This document shows, piece by piece, positions 36,801 through 43,738 of a stretch of DNA of 64,000 nucleotides (position 1 is its first letter; every line of letters starts with the position of its first letter). A program made the translations under genes and the position numbers. A model generated the notes under the pieces. The model did no database searches, was not told the origin of the DNA, and saw only the letters and a program-made list of their open reading frames with translations. The stretch comes from Aquisphaera giovannonii (GTDB lineage: Bacteria; Planctomycetota; Planctomycetia; Isosphaerales; Isosphaeraceae): positions 8,928,001-8,992,000 of the forward strand of contig NZ_CP042997.1 in the NCBI RefSeq assembly GCF_008087625.1, written 5' to 3'.

Positions 36801-39800
36801 GACGCGACGATGACCCACTGGCGGAACCCGGACGTCTGGCTCCGCCCCGGCACGACGGTCGCGCCGTATGTCGTCCTCACGGCCAACAAACTGGCGACGG
36901 ACATGCCGCTGGACCAGTACGGGATGGAGCACAACCCGGTCGCCATCAACGAGGTCCTGGCCTACTGCTTCAACCGCAAGACCGGCACCGGCGGCGGCAA
37001 TACCCCCACGCCCCGGTTCTTCATCGAGCTGGTGAACACCCTCAGCGCCCCGGAGCTCGGCAACAACACGAATGCCGGGCTGGGGACGCCGCTCAACAAT
37101 GCCAGCGTCCTGGACCTCGCCGGGTTCCTCTCCAACTCGACCCCGGCCCCGCCGACCCCGTGGGACGGGGCCTGCTGGGACCTCGTGTTCACGGCCGACA
37201 ACCCGGTCAGCCGGCCCGACCCGATCCTCGGGCAGTTGCAGCCGGGGGGGACGTTCTATTCGCTCTTCCCGTTCTCCCAGTCGAGCGTCATGGCGGCCAC
37301 GCCCGCGATGACCCCGACGCCGCCCCCGACCGGCGATCCGGTGCTCCTGCCCCTGCCCCAGGCGCCCAGCCCGAAGAATACCAGCATGTACATGGGCGAC
37401 CCCGCGAAGACGGCCACGGCGGGGGGCACGGGCGCGGCGGCCACGCTGAGCCACAACCTCTACTTCATGACCATCGGCAACGCGGCGCCGGCCGGCGGCG
37501 CGGAGTCCGCCCCGCCGGTGACGTCCTACCAGTTCCAGGCCTCCTGGGATCCCGTCACCGGGTCGGCCCCGACGGGCGCGATCCCGGCGGGCGTCCTGCC
37601 GCCGCCCGCGGTGGGGGGCACGGTGCCGACCGTCTACCCGGCGGCCAAGCTCCCCCAACCCGCCGCGGGGAGGTCCGCCTTCTACTGGGTCTGCCTGCGG
37701 AGGCCGGCGAACCCGTTCGCCCCGGTCTCGGCCACCAATCCGATGATCGTCGTCGACTGCATGCGGTTCCCCTACACGGAGGCCGGCGGCACGGGCACCA
37801 CGTCCGGGGGCATGGACACCGCCACGACGGGCAGCAACAACATCTATTCGTACCAGCGGTTCCAACCCTATCGCGGCGGCCAGGCCGTGCCCTACGGCAC
37901 GAGCACGGGCATCTCGGACCCCAGGTATGGGTACAGCGAGCAGATCGCGCCCCCCGCCACCAATTCGGGGAACGTCGGCAAGTACGGCACCGCCACGAAC
38001 AACATCACCCAGCCGATCTACCACACCCTGGGCGCCCCCAACGACTACACCTGGGATAACCTCACGACCAACCCCTCGATCTACGAGGCGTGGGACTACT
38101 TCCCCTTCAACGACCGCGACTTCACCAGCGTCGCCGAGCTGATGATGGTCCCCGGCTGCCCGCCCGGCCTGTTCACCAAGCAGTTCGTCGAGTTCGCCCC
38201 GTCGTCCGCGACCGCGAACAACCTGAAGTCGGTGACGCCCCTGAGGACGCCGACGCCCGCGACGCTGCCGACCTACGGCGACTTCTCCAAGAGCTCCACC
38301 GCGCTGGATTACCCGGCCGCCCCCGCGGCCGCGCCGGCCACCCCGTTGACGCCGCACACGTTCCCCTACCTGGTGGACAAGTTCTTCTACACCGCCGCGT
38401 CCCCGGCCACCGTGCCGCCGAACGGGAGGTTTGGCGACCAGACCGGCGACGGCTGGTTCAAGATGTTCGAGTTCTTCGAGGTCCCCAGCCAGGTGAACGG
38501 CTCGATCGGCTCGGTGGCCCAGGGGATGAACTTCGACTGGGCGCGCCAGGACACCAGGCCCGGCCAGATCAACCTCAACCTGGTCGTGGACGAGGAGGTC
38601 TTCTTCAGCGTCTTCGGCAAGCAGGACGGGAGCTTCCAGCAGAACCTGCTGAACTTCGCCGAGCTCACCCCGCCGACGTGGACGGGCGGCATCTGGCCCC
38701 CGCAGATCGGCAGCACGACCCCGTACCCCCCGCTGCCGGTGGGCACGCCCCCGGTCCCGCTCGTGGTCAGCGCCCAGAATGCATTCGGGGCACCGAGCTA
38801 CGCCTACCCGATGCCCAATGTGGGGATGGGCTACCTGGACCCGATCACCAACACGTATCTGAACCACATGAAGGCGTCGTTCGCGCAGTTCCTCACGCTC
38901 CGCCACGGCGGCTCGGGGTTCGTCTTCGGCTACGGCAAGGGGGCGCCGGGGCAGAATTACGCGGTGCAGCTCGCCGCCGCCAACCCGAACGCCCCGACCT
39001 TCGCCAACCTGCCCCGCAACCCGATCCCGGCCGACCGCCCGTTCCGCTCGCTCTCGTACCCGGACATCAACTACACGGTGATGCGGCCCGCGGCGCTGCC
39101 GCTGTCGCCGTACACCGATCCGAAGCCGAGCACCGCCGCGGTCGCCTGGCCGCCGACCGGCTACACGGGGAACTATGCGGGCGACCCGGGCCTGCGGAAC
39201 CCGTCGATCCATCACGCCTACATCACGAGCGTGCCCGGCGCGACGCCGACGCCGCCCAACGGCCCCGCGAGCACCCCCGGGAGTCGGCTCCATCTCCCCC
39301 CGCCGATCCCGGCGCGGCGGCTCTTCCAGCCGGCCGACCGGAGCACGGCCAGCAACGCGAACGTGGCCGGCGACCCCTACGTCAACAACACGAAGCCGGT
39401 CACCGCCACCGTGGCCACCGGCGCCCTGCCCCCCTGGGGCGGCGTGGGCATCAACGACGGCGTGCCCTCGATCTACTGGCCCACGACCGAGACGCTCCCC
39501 TATGCCGCGGGCACGCTCGGCAACGACAACAGCACCGCGACCGTCCCCTGGAAGATCGATCGCCGGCAGCACCCGTACTTCCGGTCCGAGCAGCTCCAGA
39601 AGGCCATGAACCTGACCACCGTGCGGACGCACCAGTATGCGGTCTGGATCACGGTCGGGTTCTTCGAGGTCACGCGGACGGGGGACCTGGGGATGCTGGC
39701 CGCCCCGTCGGTCTCGCCGACCCTGGCCTTCGACATCCTCGGCCCGGAGATCGGGGCGGCGACCGGCCAGGCGGGCCGCTATCGCGGCTTCTTCATCGTG

Positions 39801-39884
39801 GACCGCCTCAAGCTCACCGGCTTCGACCCCAACACGCCGGGGAGCTTCCGCCCGGCGGTGATGTATCGCCAGACGATCGAATGA
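33834..39884 (+). CDS. gspK: Giant GspK-like minor pseudopilin (2016 residues)
   Basis: Usual GspK has about 330 residues. The ATG at 33834 follows GGGGAGG; an upstream in-frame GTG at 33783 has no such site. The N-terminus 'RRRGVILILVLGILGLMAVIG' is a class III signal without Glu5, as in GspK. 'ARVGARQNAQAMQQPQRDELF' after it also fits GspK. A loop DVDNDSDGKTDSVWVDLGYP lies near residue 370. The rest is Pro, Asn, Thr and Gly-rich with many short strand segments and no domain that I can name. It may form a very large pseudopilus tip. The frame is unbroken over 6 kb with normal codon use, so its size is real. It is the last gene of the G-H-I-J-K order. Confidence 0.85.
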   Translation: MLAGTRTRRGRRRGVILILVLGILGLMAVIGITFATLSGQARVGARQNAQAMQQPQRDELFDYALSQLISDTADIRSAIRGHGMARDMFGNDANRNGYLTQRPDGLRMAPNNDAFFYITAVASAGGTLYDLTTNIPTADNAFYGYDFTRWTLRVAMLTAPTSPATGVVNQSLEVLIDNTSGANHVFRVNIAPTDAATTLLNPTVTPTHAAGYTTQLPGDYLVAAAGGGAVGTQQFILDGRWLHAFNGPGMGSNAYKGNFRFNGVDPNSAGMDEDYDAADLENWFLALQSADGTVMVPSFHRPGIVRYDISATTTTPINDWDADYYVSGPAAWREAAQRVLRPRRVDGHDGTTFPDLIPDETGRLTFDVDNDSDGKTDSVWVDLGYPARTNAQGQLYKPLFAFMVVGLNGRIPLNTAGNLAGNGSTHAAHLGNSVSEVDPTYGLQNGVTPTTNQSDNSGQDVRLTQLRNLLAGTRTFDNDSPTSYPYAPVPGLSQTNGDANWVQVGFDAATGSPIPIYMPNGKVDAGVDYRADVAATIVSDPANQAVMRSTEPIAGRWGEAQAVPGNPTLNPNTGTPMNLLGQGYNNQVRAGYSLDPTDQVSGQARDAADDNFNSFDPYPPLSARTGEVDDLDFLDPAGGYLMPVERMRRFVTPPDINGSGAVVQWDGIATSAGANRGADQWGRVEFSSYFRPPGLPGTIAPGAGATAIGFPWADTDPYPATMVSNTTGNSLLNNNNPLHGFLAQCFPNLNYTGGFTPQRVGGVPVDLNTKAAPLRYLPNTLPTYDMGANARQRSDGLNEADEMNLYAPNAQLDAPFGYADLEWLYRGHDVDGTSLTSRLSKLAPVSFRNPVDSTRHRRLFSVDTWETTNFSWASDRPVNTFNPASPGLNFTNNSRFASGNAGFRNIPVVPATTPPTSVPTASLMHRDRKINLNYPLPVSNDPNESVRQKWIADAYYTLKAILPPRSVDSPEELAQLSQFVINIVDFRDTDATMTHWRNPDVWLRPGTTVAPYVVLTANKLATDMPLDQYGMEHNPVAINEVLAYCFNRKTGTGGGNTPTPRFFIELVNTLSAPELGNNTNAGLGTPLNNASVLDLAGFLSNSTPAPPTPWDGACWDLVFTADNPVSRPDPILGQLQPGGTFYSLFPFSQSSVMAATPAMTPTPPPTGDPVLLPLPQAPSPKNTSMYMGDPAKTATAGGTGAAATLSHNLYFMTIGNAAPAGGAESAPPVTSYQFQASWDPVTGSAPTGAIPAGVLPPPAVGGTVPTVYPAAKLPQPAAGRSAFYWVCLRRPANPFAPVSATNPMIVVDCMRFPYTEAGGTGTTSGGMDTATTGSNNIYSYQRFQPYRGGQAVPYGTSTGISDPRYGYSEQIAPPATNSGNVGKYGTATNNITQPIYHTLGAPNDYTWDNLTTNPSIYEAWDYFPFNDRDFTSVAELMMVPGCPPGLFTKQFVEFAPSSATANNLKSVTPLRTPTPATLPTYGDFSKSSTALDYPAAPAAAPATPLTPHTFPYLVDKFFYTAASPATVPPNGRFGDQTGDGWFKMFEFFEVPSQVNGSIGSVAQGMNFDWARQDTRPGQINLNLVVDEEVFFSVFGKQDGSFQQNLLNFAELTPPTWTGGIWPPQIGSTTPYPPLPVGTPPVPLVVSAQNAFGAPSYAYPMPNVGMGYLDPITNTYLNHMKASFAQFLTLRHGGSGFVFGYGKGAPGQNYAVQLAAANPNAPTFANLPRNPIPADRPFRSLSYPDINYTVMRPAALPLSPYTDPKPSTAAVAWPPTGYTGNYAGDPGLRNPSIHHAYITSVPGATPTPPNGPASTPGSRLHLPPPIPARRLFQPADRSTASNANVAGDPYVNNTKPVTATVATGALPPWGGVGINDGVPSIYWPTTETLPYAAGTLGNDNSTATVPWKIDRRQHPYFRSEQLQKAMNLTTVRTHQYAVWITVGFFEVTRTGDLGMLAAPSVSPTLAFDILGPEIGAATGQAGRYRGFFIVDRLKLTGFDPNTPGSFRPAVMYRQTIE

Positions 39885-40075
39885 GCGATCGATGGGCGAA
39901 AATATCGGAGGACCTCCGCAAATCCGAGTACCCTTTGATCGACGGCCGCCGCGGGGCCTCTCCCCGCGCGGCGAAGCACGCAGGAGAGGGCCGGCCCCTC
40001 GGAGTCTTGTCCGGGGCGCCGAGGACCGGATAGAATCGACCTGATCCCGTCGTCAAACCCACGAAAGGACCGCTC

Positions 40076-41377
40076 ATGAACCCCCGTCGTCGAGGCTTCA
40101 CCCTAATCGAACTGCTGGTGGTGATCAGCATCATCGGCGTGCTCGTCGGCCTGCTCCTGCCGGCGATCAACTCCGCCCGCGAGGCCGGCCGCCGCGCCCA
40201 ATGCCAGAACAATCTCAAGAACGTCGGGCTGGCACTCACCCAGTTCTCCACGGCCAAGAACTCGTTCCCGAACTCGGGCGTCTTCTTCGAGGACGCGACG
40301 AAAGTCAACCCGCAGAATCCCACCACCTCCTCGATCTACCTGGCGACCAGCCTGCAGAGCGCCCCCTCCGGCCTCTCCGCCTCGTCCCTGGTCTACACGT
40401 GGGGGAGGAGCTGGGTCGTCTCGATCCTGCCCTACCTGGACCAGCAGGACCTGGCGAATGCCTGGGACAACGATGGGAATTACCTCGAGACGGCCACGAC
40501 CGGCACGGCGCTCCAGGCCAGCAACTACACGATCGGCAGCACGGCGCTGGCGATCCTGCGGTGCCCGGATGACCTTAATGCCCAGGACGGCAAGGGCAAC
40601 CTGAGCTACGTGGTCAACGGTGGCTTCTCCCGCTTCCCGACCGTTCCGATCGCCTGGCAGGGCACCGTGGCCAACGGGCAGAATGCCGGGTTCACCCTCC
40701 AGTGGCTGACCTCCGCCGACGGGCCGGCCACCGCGCAGAGCATCGGCGTGAGGCTCGGCGTCATGTTCCCGGGTGCTGTCGTTCACAGCGGGCAGACGGC
40801 CGGCACGGGCCTCGGGACCACCAAGTTCTCCTGGAATACCAACACGACCCTCAGCAGCATCCAGGACGGGCTGAGCAACACGATCCTCGTCAGCGAGAGC
40901 ACCACCGCGGGCTACGCGGCCCAGGGCCAGGGTATCTTCTCGGACGTCGAGACGAACTGGGCCTGCCCGCACCCGAACTTCACCTCGTTCATGGCGTCGG
41001 ACAACGTCTGCGGCGGGGCTGACGGTCAGGGCACGACCGGAGCTTGCTACAACGCGGGGCTCGGCCCCAAGAATGCTACGGGCGGGCAGGTTGATGGCGG
41101 CAACTGGGATTTCGCCAACAAGCTGGGCACGTTCGAGAATATCGGCTACGGCTTGAGCGGCGCCCTCAAAGGCGGCTTCCCCTACATCAACAGCGGCCAT
41201 CCGGGTGGATTCAACGTCACGATGTGCGACGGGTCGGTCCACTACGTGAAGAACCAGATCAGCGGCACGGTCTTCTCCAAGATCGTGACCTCCGCCGGCA
41301 GCAAACTGCCCCCGGCCGCCGCGGGCTTTGGCGGCCTGCTGCAGCTCCCCGTGAATCAGGACGAGTATGCCCAGTAA
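40076..41377 (+). CDS. DUF1559 / H-X9-DG pseudopilin-like protein
   Basis: The protein has 433 residues. GAAAGGA precedes the ATG. N-terminus [20 protein letters not shown] is a class III signal. Then comes the family block '[23 protein letters not shown]'. The C-terminal motif [12 protein letters not shown] is the H-X9-DG signature. DUF1559 proteins are very abundant in planctomycetes and have an N-terminus like pseudopilins, but their role is not established. It lies 191 bases after the giant GspK gene and is followed by a good terminator, so it may be an extra pilus-like subunit or an independent gene. Confidence 0.93.
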   Translation: MNPRRRGFTLIELLVVISIIGVLVGLLLPAINSAREAGRRAQCQNNLKNVGLALTQFSTAKNSFPNSGVFFEDATKVNPQNPTTSSIYLATSLQSAPSGLSASSLVYTWGRSWVVSILPYLDQQDLANAWDNDGNYLETATTGTALQASNYTIGSTALAILRCPDDLNAQDGKGNLSYVVNGGFSRFPTVPIAWQGTVANGQNAGFTLQWLTSADGPATAQSIGVRLGVMFPGAVVHSGQTAGTGLGTTKFSWNTNTTLSSIQDGLSNTILVSESTTAGYAAQGQGIFSDVETNWACPHPNFTSFMASDNVCGGADGQGTTGACYNAGLGPKNATGGQVDGGNWDFANKLGTFENIGYGLSGALKGGFPYINSGHPGGFNVTMCDGSVHYVKNQISGTVFSKIVTSAGSKLPPAAAGFGGLLQLPVNQDEYAQ

Positions 41378-41731
41378 ACTGCCCTAGCTTCGGCCGTATC
41401 TCTCGGGATCGCATCATTGACTGGGTTTGACGAAGCCCGCTCATCTTGGCCTCGACGGCCAGATGAGCGGGCTTTTGCTTTTCCAGCCGCCGTTCCGACT
41501 TCTTGCTCATCGAAAGACGGCCAGGCATGGCACCGGGGTTTCGACGCAATTCCAGGGGCATCGCACGCGATGATGGTGATCGCCCCGCTCGGATCGAATT
41601 GCAGAACGGCGATGGTGCCGGGTTGGTTTCTTCGTTCTCGGTCGTCGTCGTCGTGTTGTAGCTTTCTCCCAGGAAGATGGCCCTGGGAAGCGCCGGTCCG
41701 CTGATGCGCCGGCTTAGGAGAGAGCCTCATC
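41378..41731. other. Gap with terminator; no gene seen
   Basis: 354 bases between the DUF1559 gene and the second gspH. It holds the hairpin at 41433-41480 and the leader of the next gene (TAGGAGAGAG about 9 bases before its ATG). No credible coding frame. Confidence 0.55.
41433..41480 (+). terminator. Rho-independent terminator after the DUF1559 gene
   Basis: AAGCCCGCTCATC-TT-GGCC-TCGAC-GGCC-A-GATGAGCGGGCTT followed by TTGCTTTT. Long GC-rich stem plus T-tract, 56 bases after the stop. Confidence 0.85.
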
Positions 41732-43060
41732 ATGCGCATCCGCCGTCGCGTGCGCCCCGGCCGGGGTGCGGGAGCATTCACCCTCGTCGAGCTGCTGGTC
41801 GTGATCGCGATCGTCGGCCTGGTCTCGGTCGCGGCGTTCGCCGTGTTATCGCACGCCTCGGTGGCGGCGTCCGGGGCGGCGCGGGAGCTCCAGGCGGCGC
41901 TCGTGGCGGCGAGGGACGCCGCGATGGCGACGGGGCGGCCGCACGGCATCCGCCTGCTCCCGGACCCGGCGTTCCCCGTCTCGAGGCTGGCCGACGGCTC
42001 CATCGACCCGTCGAAGCCGCTCTGCGCCAGCCGATTCATCCCCATCGAGACGGCGCCCGACTATGCCGAGGGGTTCGTCGTCCTCAACATCGACCCGGGG
42101 CCGGGGCTGCAGGGGTTCCCGGGGAAGTATCCCCGGTCGTCGACCGAATCCTATCCGTACCCGGGCAAGGTCCTGATGATCGAGGAGAGCCCGGTGGACA
42201 TCTTCACGAATCTGGTCCACCCCCCGACGAGCTGGTTCTGGAACGTCCGGATCGGCGACCGGATCCGGATCGACGGGTCGGGGACGTGGTATACGGTCGT
42301 CGGCCCGATGACCACGCCGAACCCCGAGATGTTCGTGAACTGCGGCACGCCCGGCGTGGACTTCCAGGGGACGAAGAGCCCGCTCATCCGCTACTTCGAC
42401 TCCTGGGTGGAGGCCGAGTACCTCTTCCTCGTCGACGGCCGCGACGACAACGGCGACGGGTTCGTGGACGAGGGGTTCGACGGCATCGACAACAACGCCA
42501 ACGGCCTCGTGGACGAGATCGGCGAGTGGGAGCAGGAGGCCTGGAGCGACGCCCAGGCCCAGGCCTTCTTCCAGAGCCGCCGCTACGTGATCTCCCGGCG
42601 CCCGGTGCCCTCGCCCGGCGGCGTGCCGGTGACGCTGCCCTCGAGCACGGTGATCGACCTCTCGACCTGGAGCACGACCCGCGAGCGCTCGAGGCTGCCG
42701 GTCAACGCCTACTCGGGCGAGGCGGACATCCTGATCGGCCCACGCGGCGACGTCATGCCGACCACCGTCTACTCGACCCCGGCGAGCACGCCCTTCGGCG
42801 CCCCGTTCCTCCACTTCTGGATCGCCGACCGCTCCGACGTCTTCGACCCGGACCTCTCCGCGACGCCCCGCCTGCCGGTCCTCGGCGACGAAGACCCGGG
42901 CAACGGGCGGGCCCTGAGAGGCTCGCCGTTCCTGGTCTCCATGAACGCCCGCTCGGGCCGGATCGAGTCCACCACCCCGACGCCGATCGGCTCCTCGACG
43001 GCCGGCGCCGGCCGCGACCCCGGATTCCCCTTCCGGGCCGTCGAGCAGGGCGGCCGCTGA
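41732..43060 (+). CDS. Second GspH-like pseudopilin (paralogue of 28586-29998)
   Basis: The protein has 442 residues. TAGGAGAGAG is a strong ribosome binding site. The signal is [18 protein letters not shown], with Ala before the cut and Glu5 present. It aligns over most of its length with the gspH product: 'AALVAARDAAMATGRPHGIRL', 'PPTSWFWNVRIGDRIRID', YTVVGPM, DDNGDGFVDEGFDGIDNNANG and, near the end, VDLTTWNAAVPERSR versus IDLSTWSTTRERSR. It lies outside the G-K run, after a terminator, so it probably has its own control. Gene duplication followed by relocation or by insertion of the DUF1559 gene would explain this. Confidence 0.87.
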   Translation: MRIRRRVRPGRGAGAFTLVELLVVIAIVGLVSVAAFAVLSHASVAASGAARELQAALVAARDAAMATGRPHGIRLLPDPAFPVSRLADGSIDPSKPLCASRFIPIETAPDYAEGFVVLNIDPGPGLQGFPGKYPRSSTESYPYPGKVLMIEESPVDIFTNLVHPPTSWFWNVRIGDRIRIDGSGTWYTVVGPMTTPNPEMFVNCGTPGVDFQGTKSPLIRYFDSWVEAEYLFLVDGRDDNGDGFVDEGFDGIDNNANGLVDEIGEWEQEAWSDAQAQAFFQSRRYVISRRPVPSPGGVPVTLPSSTVIDLSTWSTTRERSRLPVNAYSGEADILIGPRGDVMPTTVYSTPASTPFGAPFLHFWIADRSDVFDPDLSATPRLPVLGDEDPGNGRALRGSPFLVSMNARSGRIESTTPTPIGSSTAGAGRDPGFPFRAVEQGGR

Positions 43061-43124
43061 GGGCCGACCCATCGATCCGGCACGGCGCGGCGATGACTCC
43101 CCTTCGTCTCGGCCCTGGCCAATC

Positions 43125-43275
43125 CACCCCCTCTGACTCCTCCTTGGTAAGGGGGAGAACGAGATCGATCTTCCCCCCTTACGAAGGGGGGATGCAGGGG
43201 GGTCCTTCGATCGCCCCGGCCCGACTCAAGACACCCCCTCTAACTCCCCCTTCGTAAGGGGGAGAACCGGATCGG
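43125..43275. repeat. Cluster of CCCCCTCTAACTCCCCCTTCGTAAGGGGGAGAA-type repeats
   Basis: Three units: direct at 43126-43165 (ACCCCCTCTGACTCC, GTAAGGGGGAGAAC), inverted at 43173-43204 (CCCCCCTTACGAAGGGGGG, GCAGGGGGGT) and direct at 43232-43268 (ACCCCCTCTAACTCC, CGTAAGGGGGAGAAC). Each carries its own stem between CCCCC and GGGGG. The pair at the left is a large hairpin. Confidence 0.7.
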
Positions 43276-43441
43276 CCTCCGATGGTTCGAGGGGGTTCCA
43301 GGAGGCTTCCTCGATGGGCAGACTCCGAGCCTCCGCACCCGCGAAGGCTCGACTGCCGGATTCCGTCCTCGGCCCTGAAAGTGGCGTCTCCCTGCCTCGG
43401 ACCCTGCTTGATGATAGGGGAGATTCCGCGCGTTGGGAAAC

Positions 43442-43498
43442 GAGGAGGGCGAGATGCCCGAAGGACCCCGACCGGCTCTGCTGGAGCCTCGCCCTCAC
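43442..43498. repeat. Small inverted-repeat element
   Basis: GAGGGCGAG at the left end and CTCGCCCTC at the right end, about 55 bases in all. One reading frame gives TGSAGASPS, a peptide that I recall as common in translated intergenic repeats of GC-rich bacteria; that part is from memory. Confidence 0.4.
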
Positions 43499-43738
43499 CG
43501 GTCCACCACGCCGGCCGTGGGCCTGCCCGGAGGTCACGCCGTGATGACGCCTCGATCCAACCCGATGGCGGCCCGCCGGGCTCGTTCGCCGGGTGGGGAG
43601 CGAAGGCGAAAATCGAAAAACACGACCATCAAAGCCAATCTGTAAATCCCGAAAGGACAGGGATTATCGCGGTTTTCGCGGTCCGAGCGGCCGACGATCA
43701 GGGCCGATTCGAGGGCCCGGCGCCGGGGGCCGGCCGGG

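Larger units (their letters stand above)
43061..43738. other. Repeat-rich gap without a firm gene
   Basis: 678 bases. 43125-43275 holds three repeat units (see next entry). 43443-43497 is another inverted repeat with GAGGGCGAG and CTCGCCCTC ends. A 63-residue frame (43454-43645) has a good ribosome binding site (GAGGAGGG) but overlaps this repeat, and its sequence reads like a translated repeat, so I do not call it. Confidence 0.5.

Noticed and set aside
33768-39632. Very long open frame on the minus strand inside the giant gspK gene
   Set aside because: It is Arg/Gly/Val-rich with no family pattern and lies exactly opposite a gene with good start, signal and codon use. Such antisense frames are expected in GC-rich DNA.
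18959-43060. Treating the locus as a complete type II secretion or type IV pilus system
   Set aside because: No secretin, GspC, GspL/M, PilM/N/O or prepilin peptidase gene is in the window, so I describe it as a partial locus of mixed type.
43454-43645. 63-residue frame with a very good ribosome binding site
   Set aside because: It overlaps an inverted-repeat element and the sequence reads as repeat-derived, with basic low-complexity ends. No evidence for a product.
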